Source: Gammaproteobacteria bacterium (GTDB lineage: Bacteria > Pseudomonadota > Gammaproteobacteria > Pseudomonadales > Pseudohongiellaceae). From it: a DNA stretch of 64,000 bases. The position numbers and the translations under genes were made by a program. The notes under the pieces were generated by a model. The model saw nothing but the letters and a program-made list of their open reading frames with translations, was not told the origin of the DNA and did no database searches. Below, one piece after another: positions 22,387-34,693 of this stretch (position 1 is the stretch's first letter; every line of letters starts with the position of its first letter). The stretch spans positions 124,001 to 188,000 of the forward strand of contig JAUXNX010000003.1 of the NCBI GenBank assembly GCA_030682575.1, read 5' to 3'.

Positions 22387-22776
22387 TTACGGGTTGATCT
22401 GGTTGGGTCTGCTTATGCGGACAAACACAAGCACACCTGTTAGATACACCAGAACAAATCCTGAAAATAAAGCCGCTGCGTTGAGCGGTTCAATATAAAA
22501 AAAGCTCAGGGCAAATCCCGCGCCCGTCAACAGCAGTTTGATTGCCTCGCCGATGTACATCGACCGGACAATCTGCTGAGTTGCTCTTGCTCCCCGATAC
22601 TTGAATGCCTTTGCCGCGAAGTACGCATTCGGCACTGCCGAAATCAGCCCACCGACAAGCAGGGAATATGCGCTGACAGTATTCAGCAACACAAGCCCCA
22701 GAGCGCCCAGTCCGATTGCGACTACTACCTGGGCGGCTATAAGCTTGTAAACGGGAGGTGCTTTTATGCTCGACAT
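22387..22776 (-). CDS. atpI: ATP synthase I-like protein
   Basis: Small membrane protein ahead of atpB; SLLVGGLISAVPNAYFAAKAF. Confidence 0.9.
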   Translation of the reverse strand: MSSIKAPPVYKLIAAQVVVAIGLGALGLVLLNTVSAYSLLVGGLISAVPNAYFAAKAFKYRGARATQQIVRSMYIGEAIKLLLTGAGFALSFFYIEPLNAAALFSGFVLVYLTGVLVFVRISRPNQINP

Positions 22777-22882
22777 GCGATGGCGAAAATTACCAAAGGC
22801 TCACAGTGTCTGGCTTTTTCCGTTGCCATTCAAAGCAGCGCATTATAGGGATTTCAGGTTGATGAATCAACTGCAAGAACGC

Positions 22883-23782
22883 TCATTGTATGTGTGCGAG
22901 TATGCCGTCCAGCTCATCCAGGCTGTTGTATTTCAATGTCAATTTTCCCGCGCCTTTGGTCGTGTGCTGGATTTGCACGCGCGCGCCAAGCTTTTCAGAG
23001 AGACTTTCTTCGAGACTTCTGATGTCAGGATCACTGACTATCATGGGCTTTTTCCCCGTGCCCTCTTCCGCCAACAATCTTCTCGCAAGAGCCTCTGTCT
23101 GCCGTACTGAAAGGCCTTTGCCGACAACGATCTTTGCCGCTTCACTCTGCTGAGAATCGGTCAATGACAACAATGCGCGGGCGTGGCCCATCTCGAGATC
23201 ACCATGCTCCAGCATCAGACGAACATCTGGATTGAGACCAATCAGACGCAAGAGATTGGCGACCGCGGCCCGGGATCTTCCTACGGCATCCGCGACTTCC
23301 TGCTGTGTGAGCTCGAACTCGTCCTGCAACCGCTTGAGGGCCACGGCCTCTTCGATAGGGTTGAGATCCTCGCGCTGGATGTTTTCGATAAGTGCCATCG
23401 CAATGGCAGATTCATCAGCCACGGGTTTGATTATGGCGGGAATAGTGTCGAGCCCGGCAATCTGGGTAGCGCGCCAGCGTCTTTCACCGGCAATGATTTC
23501 GTAACGGGTATCGGAGATCGGACGGACCACTATAGGTTGCATGACACCCTGGGCCTTGATTGAGACGGCGAGTGCCTGCAAAGCCTCTTCATGCATGTCG
23601 GTGCGGGGCTGATACTTGCCGCGCTGGATCAGATCAATCGGGATGTGGCGCAGATCGCCATCCTTGTCCTGACGAATGGCGCTGGAAGCAGGCGCGTCCA
23701 CGGCGGTGTCGTTGACTGGCTTTTTACCGGCGCCTCCCAACAGAGCATCAAGGCCCCTTCCCAGTTTTCTCTTTGCCGTCAT
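22883..23782 (-). CDS. parB: chromosome partitioning protein ParB
   Basis: KRKLGRGLDALLG; KYQPRTDMHEEAL; YEIIAGERRWRA. Confidence 0.97.
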   Translation of the reverse strand: MTAKRKLGRGLDALLGGAGKKPVNDTAVDAPASSAIRQDKDGDLRHIPIDLIQRGKYQPRTDMHEEALQALAVSIKAQGVMQPIVVRPISDTRYEIIAGERRWRATQIAGLDTIPAIIKPVADESAIAMALIENIQREDLNPIEEAVALKRLQDEFELTQQEVADAVGRSRAAVANLLRLIGLNPDVRLMLEHGDLEMGHARALLSLTDSQQSEAAKIVVGKGLSVRQTEALARRLLAEEGTGKKPMIVSDPDIRSLEESLSEKLGARVQIQHTTKGAGKLTLKYNSLDELDGILAHIQ

Positions 23783-23837
23783 CTCGTCTTCCATTCCTTA
23801 CTGTATTTGTCTTTGAAATATTCGCAACCTTGGGCCG

Positions 23838-24620
23838 TTATCTGACCTTCGGTCTGGCCTGTTCGTTGCGTCTTATCATTTCGCCCGCCAATGCCAGATA
23901 GGCGATCGCCCCTCTGGACTGCCTGTCGTATTGCAGCACCGGCATACCGTAACTCGGGGCTTCCGCCAGACGGATATTGCGCGGGACAACTGTGCGATAC
24001 ACCTTGTCACCAAAATGAGTGAAGAGCTGTGTCGACACTTCCACCGTCAACCTGCTGCGTGGATCGTACATGGTCCGCAGTATGCCTTCGATTTCCAGGG
24101 TCGGATTGAACGTGTTAGTAACGGCCTGAATGGTCTCGACCAACGCTGACAGTCCCTCGAGCGCATAATATTCACACTGCATGGGAATTATCACACCCTG
24201 CGCTGCCACCAGTGCATTGATGGTCAGCATGTTGAGCGATGGCGGACAGTCGATCACGATGAAGTCGTACTGGGTATCAATGCTGGCGACCAGATCGCGC
24301 AGACGGGTCTCGCGGTTTTCCATCTGCAGCAGTGCGACCTCTGCTGCCACCAGATCACCGTTGGCGGGCAGGATGTCGAAGCCGCTCGGGGTCTGCTGCA
24401 TCGCATCCGCAAAGCTGCACTCCTCCATCAGCACTTCGTAGATCGATGCCTCCAGGTCCGCCTTGTTGATACCGCTGCCCATGGTCGCGTTACCCTGGGG
24501 GTCGAGATCAATAAGCAACACACGGCGCTTGGTCGCTCTCAACGATGCCGCGAGATTCACGGACGTGGTGGTCTTGCCAACGCCTCCCTTCTGATTCGCT
24601 ACTGCCAGTACTCTACTCAA
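23838..24620 (-). CDS. parA: chromosome partitioning ATPase ParA
   Basis: VLAVANQKGGVGKTTTSVNLAASL. Confidence 0.97.
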   Translation of the reverse strand: MSRVLAVANQKGGVGKTTTSVNLAASLRATKRRVLLIDLDPQGNATMGSGINKADLEASIYEVLMEECSFADAMQQTPSGFDILPANGDLVAAEVALLQMENRETRLRDLVASIDTQYDFIVIDCPPSLNMLTINALVAAQGVIIPMQCEYYALEGLSALVETIQAVTNTFNPTLEIEGILRTMYDPRSRLTVEVSTQLFTHFGDKVYRTVVPRNIRLAEAPSYGMPVLQYDRQSRGAIAYLALAGEMIRRNEQARPKVR

Positions 24621-25278
24621 TTGGTGTCAACCCCGACGCCTTCAGTTCGATGATATGTCTCTCCCCAGTGTAACCCGGCACGCTGACATTGTTTGCGCTG
24701 ATCATCACGACATTGTCAGGCAGGGCGGCAAGATCTTCAGCTGGATACTGCCCCTTCATCGCGACAATCGTGACCGGCTCTTCTCCTGCGGTCCGGTTGC
24801 ATAAGTGGTGAGTCATGCTCACCAGATCCGTCAATGAAGAGAACGCCCGACAGACAATGATGTCGATGGGTGCGCTGCTCTCATAGAGTTCGAGCCGCTG
24901 GTTTTGAACATCGACATTCTGAAGTCCGAGCTGAACCTTGGCCTGAAAAACGAAGCGCGTCTTCTTGCCGTTGCTGTCGAGCAGGACAAAATCCTTCTCG
25001 GGAAAACAGATCGCCAGGGGAATGCCGGGTAACCCGGGTCCCGTGCCGACATCCAGTATTCGCTGGCCCTTCATGTATGGGACCAAGGTCAGGCTGTCCA
25101 GCAGATGCCTGGACAACATTGCAGATGGATCCTTTACCCCTGAGAGGTTGAAAGCCTTGTTCCACTTGCGCAACAGCTCCAGATAGTCGAGGAGTTGCTC
25201 CTTCTGCCTGTCGCTCAGAGCAAGGCCCAGTTCGTCCAGCCCGCGCTGCAGTTGTTCCGCTATTGTTCTGTTTTCCAT
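24613..25278 (-). CDS. rsmG: 16S rRNA m7G527 methyltransferase
   Basis: KWNKAFNLSGV... ILDVGTGPGLPGIPLAI; overlaps parA start by 8 nt. Confidence 0.96.
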   Translation of the reverse strand: MENRTIAEQLQRGLDELGLALSDRQKEQLLDYLELLRKWNKAFNLSGVKDPSAMLSRHLLDSLTLVPYMKGQRILDVGTGPGLPGIPLAICFPEKDFVLLDSNGKKTRFVFQAKVQLGLQNVDVQNQRLELYESSAPIDIIVCRAFSSLTDLVSMTHHLCNRTAGEEPVTIVAMKGQYPAEDLAALPDNVVMISANNVSVPGYTGERHIIELKASGLTPIE

Positions 25279-25297
25279 CCTGGCATTACCCGCCAGC

Positions 25298-27208
<1,911 letters not shown>

Positions 27209-27617
27209 GATTCACCGGGTTTTTGACCAGAGCAAAAGGCCGATAAGTATAAGCCTTGGATTCGAAATTTGAAGTATTAAATTCGGAGAGACAAAGACTT
27301 ATGAACAAAACAGAGGAAATGAATATGTATAAGAATATATAGGGTTTAATGAAAGAGAGTAGTTAATGATGTTAATGATTATGGTAAGGCTGAATGCTGT
27401 GGAGAAGTCGGAAAACGTTATGGGTATCAACTGGGTGCGGGATTGATAAGTCAGTTGATAGTGCCTGTTTAAGCTCTTGGGAAACTCTTCAACTGCTGTG
27501 CACAAAGCACCGAGTTATACATCCTTCAGAAAGTTGAAAAATTTCATCCACCGATTTTTGAGATGATTACTCTCTTTATGCACACCTTATCCGGATGTTT
27601 TACCCAACGAAGAAATT
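27209..27617. other. AT-rich noncoding gap between mnmG and mnmE with DnaA-box-like motifs
   Basis: TTATGCACA at 27576-27584 (fits TTATNCACA); one-mismatch boxes TGTGCACAA 27497-27505 and TGTGGAGAA 27398-27406. Confidence 0.45.
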
Positions 27618-29021
27618 TCATTTACCAACGCAGAAACTGGAAAAAATCCTGCCGAGCAGATCATCGGTGGTGAATTCCCCAGTGATTTCCCCCAGATATC
27701 GGTGAGCGTGCTTGAGGTCTTCGGCCACGAGCTCACTTGCCCTGCTGTCGGTCAGTTGCCTTTGGGCCTGCAACAGACAGCTTCTGGCTTTCTCCAGAGC
27801 ATCCAGATGCCGCCTTCGGGCGATGAAGCCACCTTCGCCAGCCGGTTGATATCCCATGCAGTCCTTCAGGTGTTGACGTAGCAGATCCACGCCCTTGTTG
27901 TGCCTGGCGGAGATATTGATACTGGCGACGGTGTTTCCCTTTCTGTCGATTCCTTTTTGCAAACCTTCCGTGCCATTCACCAGATCTATCTTGTTATTGA
28001 TGACTGTGACTCGATCCTGGGCAATCGAACTGGTCAATGATTGAAGACCGATGCTTGTCAGGTAGTCGAACAGATTGTCGGAAGTGACTACATCTTCAGA
28101 AGAATCCACGACCAGCAGAATACGGTCGGCACTTTCAATGGCGTGGAGTGCTCTTCGTATGCCTTCTTTTTCAACAACGTCATCACTTTCACGCAGGCCT
28201 GCAGTGTCAGTGATATGTAATGGCATACCGTCAATATTGATGCGCTCTACCAAAGTATCTCTGGTGGTGCCTGCTATCTCTGTAACGATCGCTGCGTCCT
28301 TGCCAGCAAGAGCATTCAGAAGACTGGACTTGCCGGCGTTGGGTTTACCTGCGATCACCACTGACATACCTTCTCGCAGGATGGCACCCTGTTTTGCCTG
28401 TGCCAGAACTGAATCGACCTGGTTAATGATATCGCGAAGTGATTCTGTGGTTTTACCCTCTGTCAAAAAATCGATTTCCTCTTCAGAGAAGTCAATCGCG
28501 GCTTCAATGTAAACCCGAAGTTCAATAATTGATATGCTTAGCGAATTGATGAGTTTCGAGAAATCACCTTGCAGTGTTCGCAGTGCACTTCTTGCTGCTT
28601 CTTCTGAGCTTGCTTCAATCAAATCTGCGATGGCCTCTGCTTGAGCGAGATCCATCTTGTTATTAATGAATGCTCGTTCAGAAAATTCACCGGGGAGAGC
28701 GATTCTTGCACCGGTCTTCAACACTTCTCTGAGAAGCCGATCAAGAATGAAGTAGCCTCCGTGTCCCTGCAGTTCAAGAACATCTTCACCAGTAAAGGAA
28801 TTGGGAGACGGGAAGAAAAGTGCCAACCCCTGGTCGATAACTTCCGCATCGATTGCAAAAAAGTCTGTGTAGTGGGCATGCCTTGGTGTTGGCAGGAAAT
28901 GAAGAATTTGTTGAGCGATATCGCGGCACAGAGTGCCTGACACGCGCACAATACCCACACCACTTCTTCCTGGTGGTGTGGCTATTGCACAGATGGTATC
29001 GCTGTCAGTGGATAACGACAT
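27618..29021 (-). CDS. mnmE: tRNA modification GTPase
   Basis: [27 protein letters not shown]-terminal FCVGK. Confidence 0.98.
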   Translation of the reverse strand: MSLSTDSDTICAIATPPGRSGVGIVRVSGTLCRDIAQQILHFLPTPRHAHYTDFFAIDAEVIDQGLALFFPSPNSFTGEDVLELQGHGGYFILDRLLREVLKTGARIALPGEFSERAFINNKMDLAQAEAIADLIEASSEEAARSALRTLQGDFSKLINSLSISIIELRVYIEAAIDFSEEEIDFLTEGKTTESLRDIINQVDSVLAQAKQGAILREGMSVVIAGKPNAGKSSLLNALAGKDAAIVTEIAGTTRDTLVERINIDGMPLHITDTAGLRESDDVVEKEGIRRALHAIESADRILLVVDSSEDVVTSDNLFDYLTSIGLQSLTSSIAQDRVTVINNKIDLVNGTEGLQKGIDRKGNTVASINISARHNKGVDLLRQHLKDCMGYQPAGEGGFIARRRHLDALEKARSCLLQAQRQLTDSRASELVAEDLKHAHRYLGEITGEFTTDDLLGRIFSSFCVGK

Positions 29022-29046
29022 CGCGTGTCTGCCGTATTCTGAGTGA

Positions 29047-30738
29047 TCAGGCTTTTTTCGCTTCGAATTCTTTCTCTATTTTGCGAGTGATGTACCACTG
29101 CTGCATTATCCCCAGCACGCTGTTGGCGAGCCAGTACAGCACAAGACCTGCGGGGAACCAGAGGAAGAACACGGTCATCACTACAGGCATGAAACGCATG
29201 ATCTTGGCTTGCATTGGATCAGCAGGCGCTGGACTGAGTAGTGATTGAGCATACATAGATGCGCCCATCAACAGTGGCAGCACAAAAAATGGATCCATTA
29301 CCGAGAGGTCGTTGATCCACAAAACGAAAGGAGCCTGACGTAATTCAACGCTTTCCATCAATACCCAGTAGAGTGCAATGAATACCGGCATCTGCACAAG
29401 CATTGGCAAACACCCTCCAAAAGGATTGATCTTCTCCTTCTGATAAAGCTCCATCGTTGCTTTCTGAAGCTTCATCTTGTCGTCGCCATAACGCTCTTTC
29501 AACTGCACCATCTTCGGCATCACGCGGCGCATATTGGCCATTGAGCGGTAGCTGGTGGCAGACAATTTGTAAAAGAGACCTTTCACGCACACGGTCAGCA
29601 GCAGAATAGACCAACCGTAGTTACCAACGAATGAATTGATTTGTCGGAGCAACCAGTAGATAGGAGATGCGATGAACCATAGAACGCCGTAGTCAATTGT
29701 CAGATCGAGATTAGGAGAAATATCTCTCAAAACGTATTGGTCTTTGGGTCCTGCGTAGAAGTTGATTGACTGAGTGCTCGTTGTTCCCGGCGCCACCGAG
29801 AATTCCTGACTTGTGAACCCGCCAATATATTCGTTTTGATTCTGCGGACTTAATCGCATGGAATAGGTGTTGACCATTTCAGCCGGTGGGATCCACGCTG
29901 AGAGAAAGTAATGCTGACTCAAACCAATCCATCCGCCTGTCAATTCATGTGGAATCAGGCCGCCGGCAACGTCTTCGAACTTAACTTTGTAGTAAGGATC
30001 GTCAGTAGATGTTGCAGCAAAACCGAGGAAAGATCTCATGCCGACACCGCCCATACTGCTCGGGTCTTCAAAATTGGTGCGATTTATCTGACCAAATAGA
30101 TTGGCTGCCCATGTAGAAGCTGAAGCGTTATTGATCTCATAACTGATAGTGATCAGATAACTGCCTCTCTTAAACGAGAAACGTTTGGTGATTTGCACAC
30201 CGAGAGCATCGGTATGTGTCATAGAAACATCTATCGAGTCAGCTGTTTCACTCAAAACATAATTGGACGCGGGCGCCTGATACAGGGCTCGACTGGCACT
30301 GTCTATCCCATTCCTGCCAACCAATCCACTTTTGGCAACATACACCCTTGGACCATTGCTTTCCAACAGGACGAAAGGGTCGTTCTCGACATCTATCTGC
30401 TTACGATAAGCTGGCAGAGACACTTGAATGATATCGCCACCATTTCGGTCGAGAACCACGTCAAGAACATCAGTCCTGACAGTAATTCTGGTATTGCTGT
30501 CCACAGGAGTAGTGGCGGGCGAACTTGCCAGCACAGGAATATCTGTCACGGTTGGAGTAACTGCCACAGGGGCTACGGTTGGAACGTCGGACGCGAATGA
30601 TGCATTACTGGTGCTGGTTTGCACTTCTGTGATCGGAGCCGTTGCAGGCACTTGCGGATAATCTTCCTGCCATGCGAGCAGCAGAAGATAGGAGACGATC
30701 GCCAAGCCACCAAAAATGAGATATTTAATAGAGTCCAT
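29047..30738 (-). CDS. yidC: membrane protein insertase YidC
   Basis: [46 protein letters not shown]. Confidence 0.98.
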   Translation of the reverse strand: MDSIKYLIFGGLAIVSYLLLLAWQEDYPQVPATAPITEVQTSTSNASFASDVPTVAPVAVTPTVTDIPVLASSPATTPVDSNTRITVRTDVLDVVLDRNGGDIIQVSLPAYRKQIDVENDPFVLLESNGPRVYVAKSGLVGRNGIDSASRALYQAPASNYVLSETADSIDVSMTHTDALGVQITKRFSFKRGSYLITISYEINNASASTWAANLFGQINRTNFEDPSSMGGVGMRSFLGFAATSTDDPYYKVKFEDVAGGLIPHELTGGWIGLSQHYFLSAWIPPAEMVNTYSMRLSPQNQNEYIGGFTSQEFSVAPGTTSTQSINFYAGPKDQYVLRDISPNLDLTIDYGVLWFIASPIYWLLRQINSFVGNYGWSILLLTVCVKGLFYKLSATSYRSMANMRRVMPKMVQLKERYGDDKMKLQKATMELYQKEKINPFGGCLPMLVQMPVFIALYWVLMESVELRQAPFVLWINDLSVMDPFFVLPLLMGASMYAQSLLSPAPADPMQAKIMRFMPVVMTVFFLWFPAGLVLYWLANSVLGIMQQWYITRKIEKEFEAKKA

Positions 30739-30747
30739 GTTCTGCTA

Positions 30748-31002
30748 CTACTGTATTGATGACTTTGAGGGGTTGTTGAGTACTTCTGGTTCAGGGACAG
30801 GGTCAAGTCCACCTGGGTGCCAGGGGTGACAGCGAAGAATTCTGCGCATACCAAGAAGTGAGCCCTTTGCAAGGCCGTGCGTCTCAATGGCGTCCTGAGT
30901 GTAATGCGAGCAGGAGGGATAGAAGCGACATTGGTTGCCAATCAGGTAACTCAGCGAGTGCTGATAGATGGTGATCAGCTTGATGGCAACTTTATCCAGC
31001 AT
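30748..31002 (-). CDS. yidD: membrane protein insertion efficiency factor YidD
   Basis: CRFYPSCSHYTQDAIETHG...RILRCHPWHPGGLDPVP. Confidence 0.96.
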   Translation of the reverse strand: MLDKVAIKLITIYQHSLSYLIGNQCRFYPSCSHYTQDAIETHGLAKGSLLGMRRILRCHPWHPGGLDPVPEPEVLNNPSKSSIQ

Positions 31003-31396
31003 TCACTTGATCTCTTGGGGTTGGCTTTTGGCCGGAGGAGCGACCAGCCTTCTGAATGAGTTCTTGCCACAGGCGTTCGATTTTATTGTGCACCAATTCG
31101 TTTTCGAGGGAGCCCAAACCACTGCGGGCTAGGATAACGATGTCCAGCGCAGGGAGCAAACTCTGATTTTGCCTGAAAGACTCACGGATGATTCGCTTTA
31201 CGCGATTCCGAGCAACCGCTTTTGCCACGTTTTTCTTGGCAACCACAAGACCAATACGGGGAAATGAAACATCGCTGTCCACTGCAAGCACAAGAAAATG
31301 CTGGCATGAAACCTTGTAGCGGGCATTCTTGAATACAGGTTGAAAATCCGCAGCACCCAGCAGACGCAGCTTCTTGCTAAAGCTAAAGTCGGACAC
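30992..31396 (-). CDS. rnpA: ribonuclease P protein component
   Basis: KNVAKAVARNRVKRIIRESFR. Confidence 0.96.
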   Translation of the reverse strand: MSDFSFSKKLRLLGAADFQPVFKNARYKVSCQHFLVLAVDSDVSFPRIGLVVAKKNVAKAVARNRVKRIIRESFRQNQSLLPALDIVILARSGLGSLENELVHNKIERLWQELIQKAGRSSGQKPTPRDQVNAG

Positions 31397-31440
31397 AGGG
31401 TTCTACTTTCGTGAATGCTGCAAACTGGAAGGAAAACCGA

Positions 31441-31575
31441 TTACGCAGTCAGCTTGGCGCGACCACATGCACGACGTCTCTTGATAACAAGACGACCGCC
31501 ACGAGTTGCCATGCGAGCTCGGAACCCATGTGTGCGGGCGCGTTTCAGCAGACTTGGTTGGAAGGTTCTTTTCAT
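31441..31575 (-). CDS. rpmH: 50S ribosomal protein L34 (not in ORF track because shorter than 60 aa)
   Basis: Translated by hand: [44 protein letters not shown]. Confidence 0.95.
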   Translation of the reverse strand: MKRTFQPSLLKRARTHGFRARMATRGGRLVIKRRRACGRAKLTA

Positions 31576-31971
31576 GATAACTGTCCAGAATGATTCATAA
31601 AGTAAATTTGCCCGGTTCTAAACCGAGCGCGAATTCTAGATGTTTCAATCTGTTAATGCAATTACTTATACAGGAATCATCCGGCGTGAACACCAGTGGA
31701 ATTGGAAATCAAAAAAATACATGCAGTTACGGTTTATACGCTGTTAATAACAAGTTATCCACAGCATGTTTCATCATGAGAAGAGCACCTCTTTTAGCTG
31801 TTTTTTCCCGGTGTTTTTGCTTTTTATATTCATATCATATTGAAAATAAACAAAAAATTTAAGGACAAGAAAGTTGGTTTTATCGTGACAGGGTGTGGAT
31901 AAGTCTGGAAGAGCAGGCTAGAATCGGTGCTCCAATTAGTTCCAGACGATAACAGATAGGTAATAAGAAGA
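31576..31971. other. oriC: putative chromosomal replication origin (oriC)
   Basis: Divergent rpmH/dnaA intergenic; perfect DnaA boxes TTATCCACA 31755-31763 (+) and TGTGGATAA 31894-31902 (-) flank an AT-rich stretch at about 31815-31862. Confidence 0.85.
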
Positions 31972-33444
31972 GTGAATTCGGTAAATTGGCAAAGCTGCGT
32001 TAGTTGTTTGAAAAACGAGTTACCTTCCCAACAATTCAACACCTGGATCAGGCCCTTGTATGCAGAGAGTACTGCAAATGAGTTGAGGCTTTATGCTCCG
32101 AACAGGTTTGTACTCGATTGGGTGAAGGAGAAGTTTCTTGGCAGGATCATGGAGCTTTTAATGGAAAGCTCCCGTGGTAACTCCGTTGATCTGGTCTTCG
32201 AGATAGGTACACAGCACTCATCTTCCCCGGCAAATGTCGCAACCATGCCAGTCACACCTATCGCCGACAATGAGCCTGCCTACATACCCAGGGAACTGGT
32301 CTCCGTTCAACTGGAGCCGCCAGAAATTTCCTTCCGAATAGACCAACCTTCGCAAAGATCTACTGGGCTCATCAAGCGCTCCTCCAGGAACATGGAGGTG
32401 ATCATCGAAGGGAAGTTGCGGCATAAGGGAAGCCTCAACCCGGAGAACACGTTCGATAACTTCATAGAGGGTAAATCCAACCAACTGGCTCGTGCCGCTG
32501 CCCTGCAGGTTGCCGAGAACCCTGGTGGTGCTTACAACCCACTTTTTATATACGGTGGTGTAGGATTGGGCAAAACCCATCTCATGCATGCAATTGGCAA
32601 CTATCTGGTGGCAAGAAAGCCTGACGCCAAGGTGGTGTACCTGCATTCCGAGACATTCGTGGCCACGATGGTTACCGCTCTGCAGTTGAACGCCATTAAC
32701 GAGTTCAAGCGCTACTATAGATCTGTGGATGCCTTGTTGATCGACGACATACAATTTTTTGCCGGCAAGGAGCGCTCTCAGGAAGAGTTCTTTCACACAT
32801 TCAATGCCCTCTTGGAGGGGGGCCAGCAAATCATCCTTACTAGCGACAAATATCACAAAGAAATCAATGGATTGGAAGAAAGGCTGAAGTCTCGATTCGG
32901 CTGGGGTTTGTCTGTGGCTGTGGAGCCTCCCGAGTTGGAGACGAGGGCGGCTATTCTTATTAACAAGGCCGAACAGAGCAATATCGAATTACCTGGCGAT
33001 GCTGCAATGTTTATAGCTCAGCGTTTGCGCTCTCATGTTCGCGAGCTTGAAGGTGCGCTCAAGAAGGTTATTGTGCACGCCAATTTCGTGGGTCGTCCAA
33101 TTGATCTGGAGCTGGTCAAGGAGGCGCTGAAGGACCTTTTCGCCCTCCATGACAAGCTTGTGACGATCGACAATATTCAGCGTTCTGTTGCCGAGTATTA
33201 CAAAATCAAGATGTCTGATATGTTGTCCAAGCGACGCAATCGATCCGTGGCCAGGCCTCGTCAGGTGGCGATGAGTCTATCCAAGGAGCTGACCAATCAC
33301 AGCCTACCGGAAATCGGGGACGCATTTGGAGGTCGAGACCACACCACAGTCCTGCATGCCTGTAAACAAGTGAAGAAGTTACGGCAGGCGTCGCTCGATA
33401 TTTCGGAAGACTACAACAATCTGTTGCGAGCGCTGGCAACCTGA
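31972..33444 (+). CDS. dnaA: chromosomal replication initiator DnaA
   Basis: [37 protein letters not shown] start. Confidence 0.98.
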   Translation: MNSVNWQSCVSCLKNELPSQQFNTWIRPLYAESTANELRLYAPNRFVLDWVKEKFLGRIMELLMESSRGNSVDLVFEIGTQHSSSPANVATMPVTPIADNEPAYIPRELVSVQLEPPEISFRIDQPSQRSTGLIKRSSRNMEVIIEGKLRHKGSLNPENTFDNFIEGKSNQLARAAALQVAENPGGAYNPLFIYGGVGLGKTHLMHAIGNYLVARKPDAKVVYLHSETFVATMVTALQLNAINEFKRYYRSVDALLIDDIQFFAGKERSQEEFFHTFNALLEGGQQIILTSDKYHKEINGLEERLKSRFGWGLSVAVEPPELETRAAILINKAEQSNIELPGDAAMFIAQRLRSHVRELEGALKKVIVHANFVGRPIDLELVKEALKDLFALHDKLVTIDNIQRSVAEYYKIKMSDMLSKRRNRSVARPRQVAMSLSKELTNHSLPEIGDAFGGRDHTTVLHACKQVKKLRQASLDISEDYNNLLRALAT

Positions 33445-33535
33445 TCGCCCGATTTGATATCTACTAACCCCGCAACCAATGCGGGGGAGAGTCTTGAGTA
33501 CTACTAATCAATTCAATCTGAGTGAGTGACTAACT

Positions 33536-34645
33536 ATGCATTTTGTGATTTCCAGGGAAGCTATATTGAAACCGCTGCAACTTGTGTCCGGAGTCGTCGA
33601 AAGACGGCAGACACTGCCTGTACTGTCCAACGTGTTGTTGTCACTTAATGCAAATTCGGAGCTCTCGATAACTGGCACTGATCTGGAAGTTGAGCTTATC
33701 GGTCGAGTTCATGTAGATGGGCCAAGCAAGGCCGGCGACATTACAGTTCCTGCTCGCAAGCTGGTGGACATCTGCAAGTCCTTGGCAGATGACGCGAAGC
33801 TGGAGTTCACCGTCGACGAGTCAAAAATAATCATCAAGTCGGGGCGTAGCCGCTTCAGTCTTGCCACACTGCCCGCAACAGATTTCCCCAATACCGAGGA
33901 GGAACCAGGCACGTATGAGCTGACACTGCCACAACAAGCTCTGAAAAATCTCCTCGATGGAACTTCATTCGCCATGGCTCAACAGGACGTGCGTTACTAC
34001 TTGAACGGCATGTTGTTTGAGTTGGCGAAGGACTATCTTCGCGTAGTGGCTACTGATGGACATCGTCTCGCAATGCAGACGCTGGTCGCACAGAATGCTG
34101 TGGACGCCCCGGTTCAACTCATTCTCCCGCGTAAGGGTGTTGTGGAGTTGGGCAGGCTTTTGACAGGAGACGAGGATGATATAGCCATCGTTTTCGGCCG
34201 TAATCACGTACGAGCCAGAACCAGGGACTTTACCTTTACCTCCAAGCTTGTGGACGGGAAGTTCCCCGATTACAACCGCGTACTACCCAAAGGTGGTGAC
34301 AAGTTTGTGATTGGTGATCGCCAGGAACTGAAGCAAGCCTTTGCCCGCACATCTATCCTCTCAAACGAGAAATACCGAGGTGTTCGCATTCTGCTGACAG
34401 ACGGTGAGATCAAAATCCTGGCGAACAACCCGGATCAGGAGGAGGCGGAAGAATCCGTTTCTGTGGATTACCATGGCGAACCGCTGGAAATCGGTTTCAA
34501 CGTCAGCTACCTCGTGGATGTGCTTTCGGTATTAGCATCCGACAAGGTAAAGCTCACGTTGCTTGATTCAAACAGCAGCGCCCTTCTTGAGGCGGCAAGC
34601 GGAAGCGGAGATGCTCTTTATGTTGTCATGCCGATGCGCCTCTAG
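33536..34645 (+). CDS. dnaN: DNA polymerase III beta subunit
   Basis: MHFVISREAILKPLQLVSGVVERRQTLPVLSNVLL; C-term YVVMPMRL. Confidence 0.98.
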   Translation: MHFVISREAILKPLQLVSGVVERRQTLPVLSNVLLSLNANSELSITGTDLEVELIGRVHVDGPSKAGDITVPARKLVDICKSLADDAKLEFTVDESKIIIKSGRSRFSLATLPATDFPNTEEEPGTYELTLPQQALKNLLDGTSFAMAQQDVRYYLNGMLFELAKDYLRVVATDGHRLAMQTLVAQNAVDAPVQLILPRKGVVELGRLLTGDEDDIAIVFGRNHVRARTRDFTFTSKLVDGKFPDYNRVLPKGGDKFVIGDRQELKQAFARTSILSNEKYRGVRILLTDGEIKILANNPDQEEAEESVSVDYHGEPLEIGFNVSYLVDVLSVLASDKVKLTLLDSNSSALLEAASGSGDALYVVMPMRL

Positions 34646-34693
34646 CCTTGACGGAGTTTTCGTAGAGCGCGCGTATTTGCAGTTGTACTGAAC

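Noticed and set aside
27299-27505. 68-aa minus-strand ORF in the mnmG-mnmE gap
   Set aside because: Low-complexity Ile/Tyr/Ser/Asn composition expected from AT-rich noncoding DNA; no ribosome-binding site; overlaps DnaA-box-like motifs.
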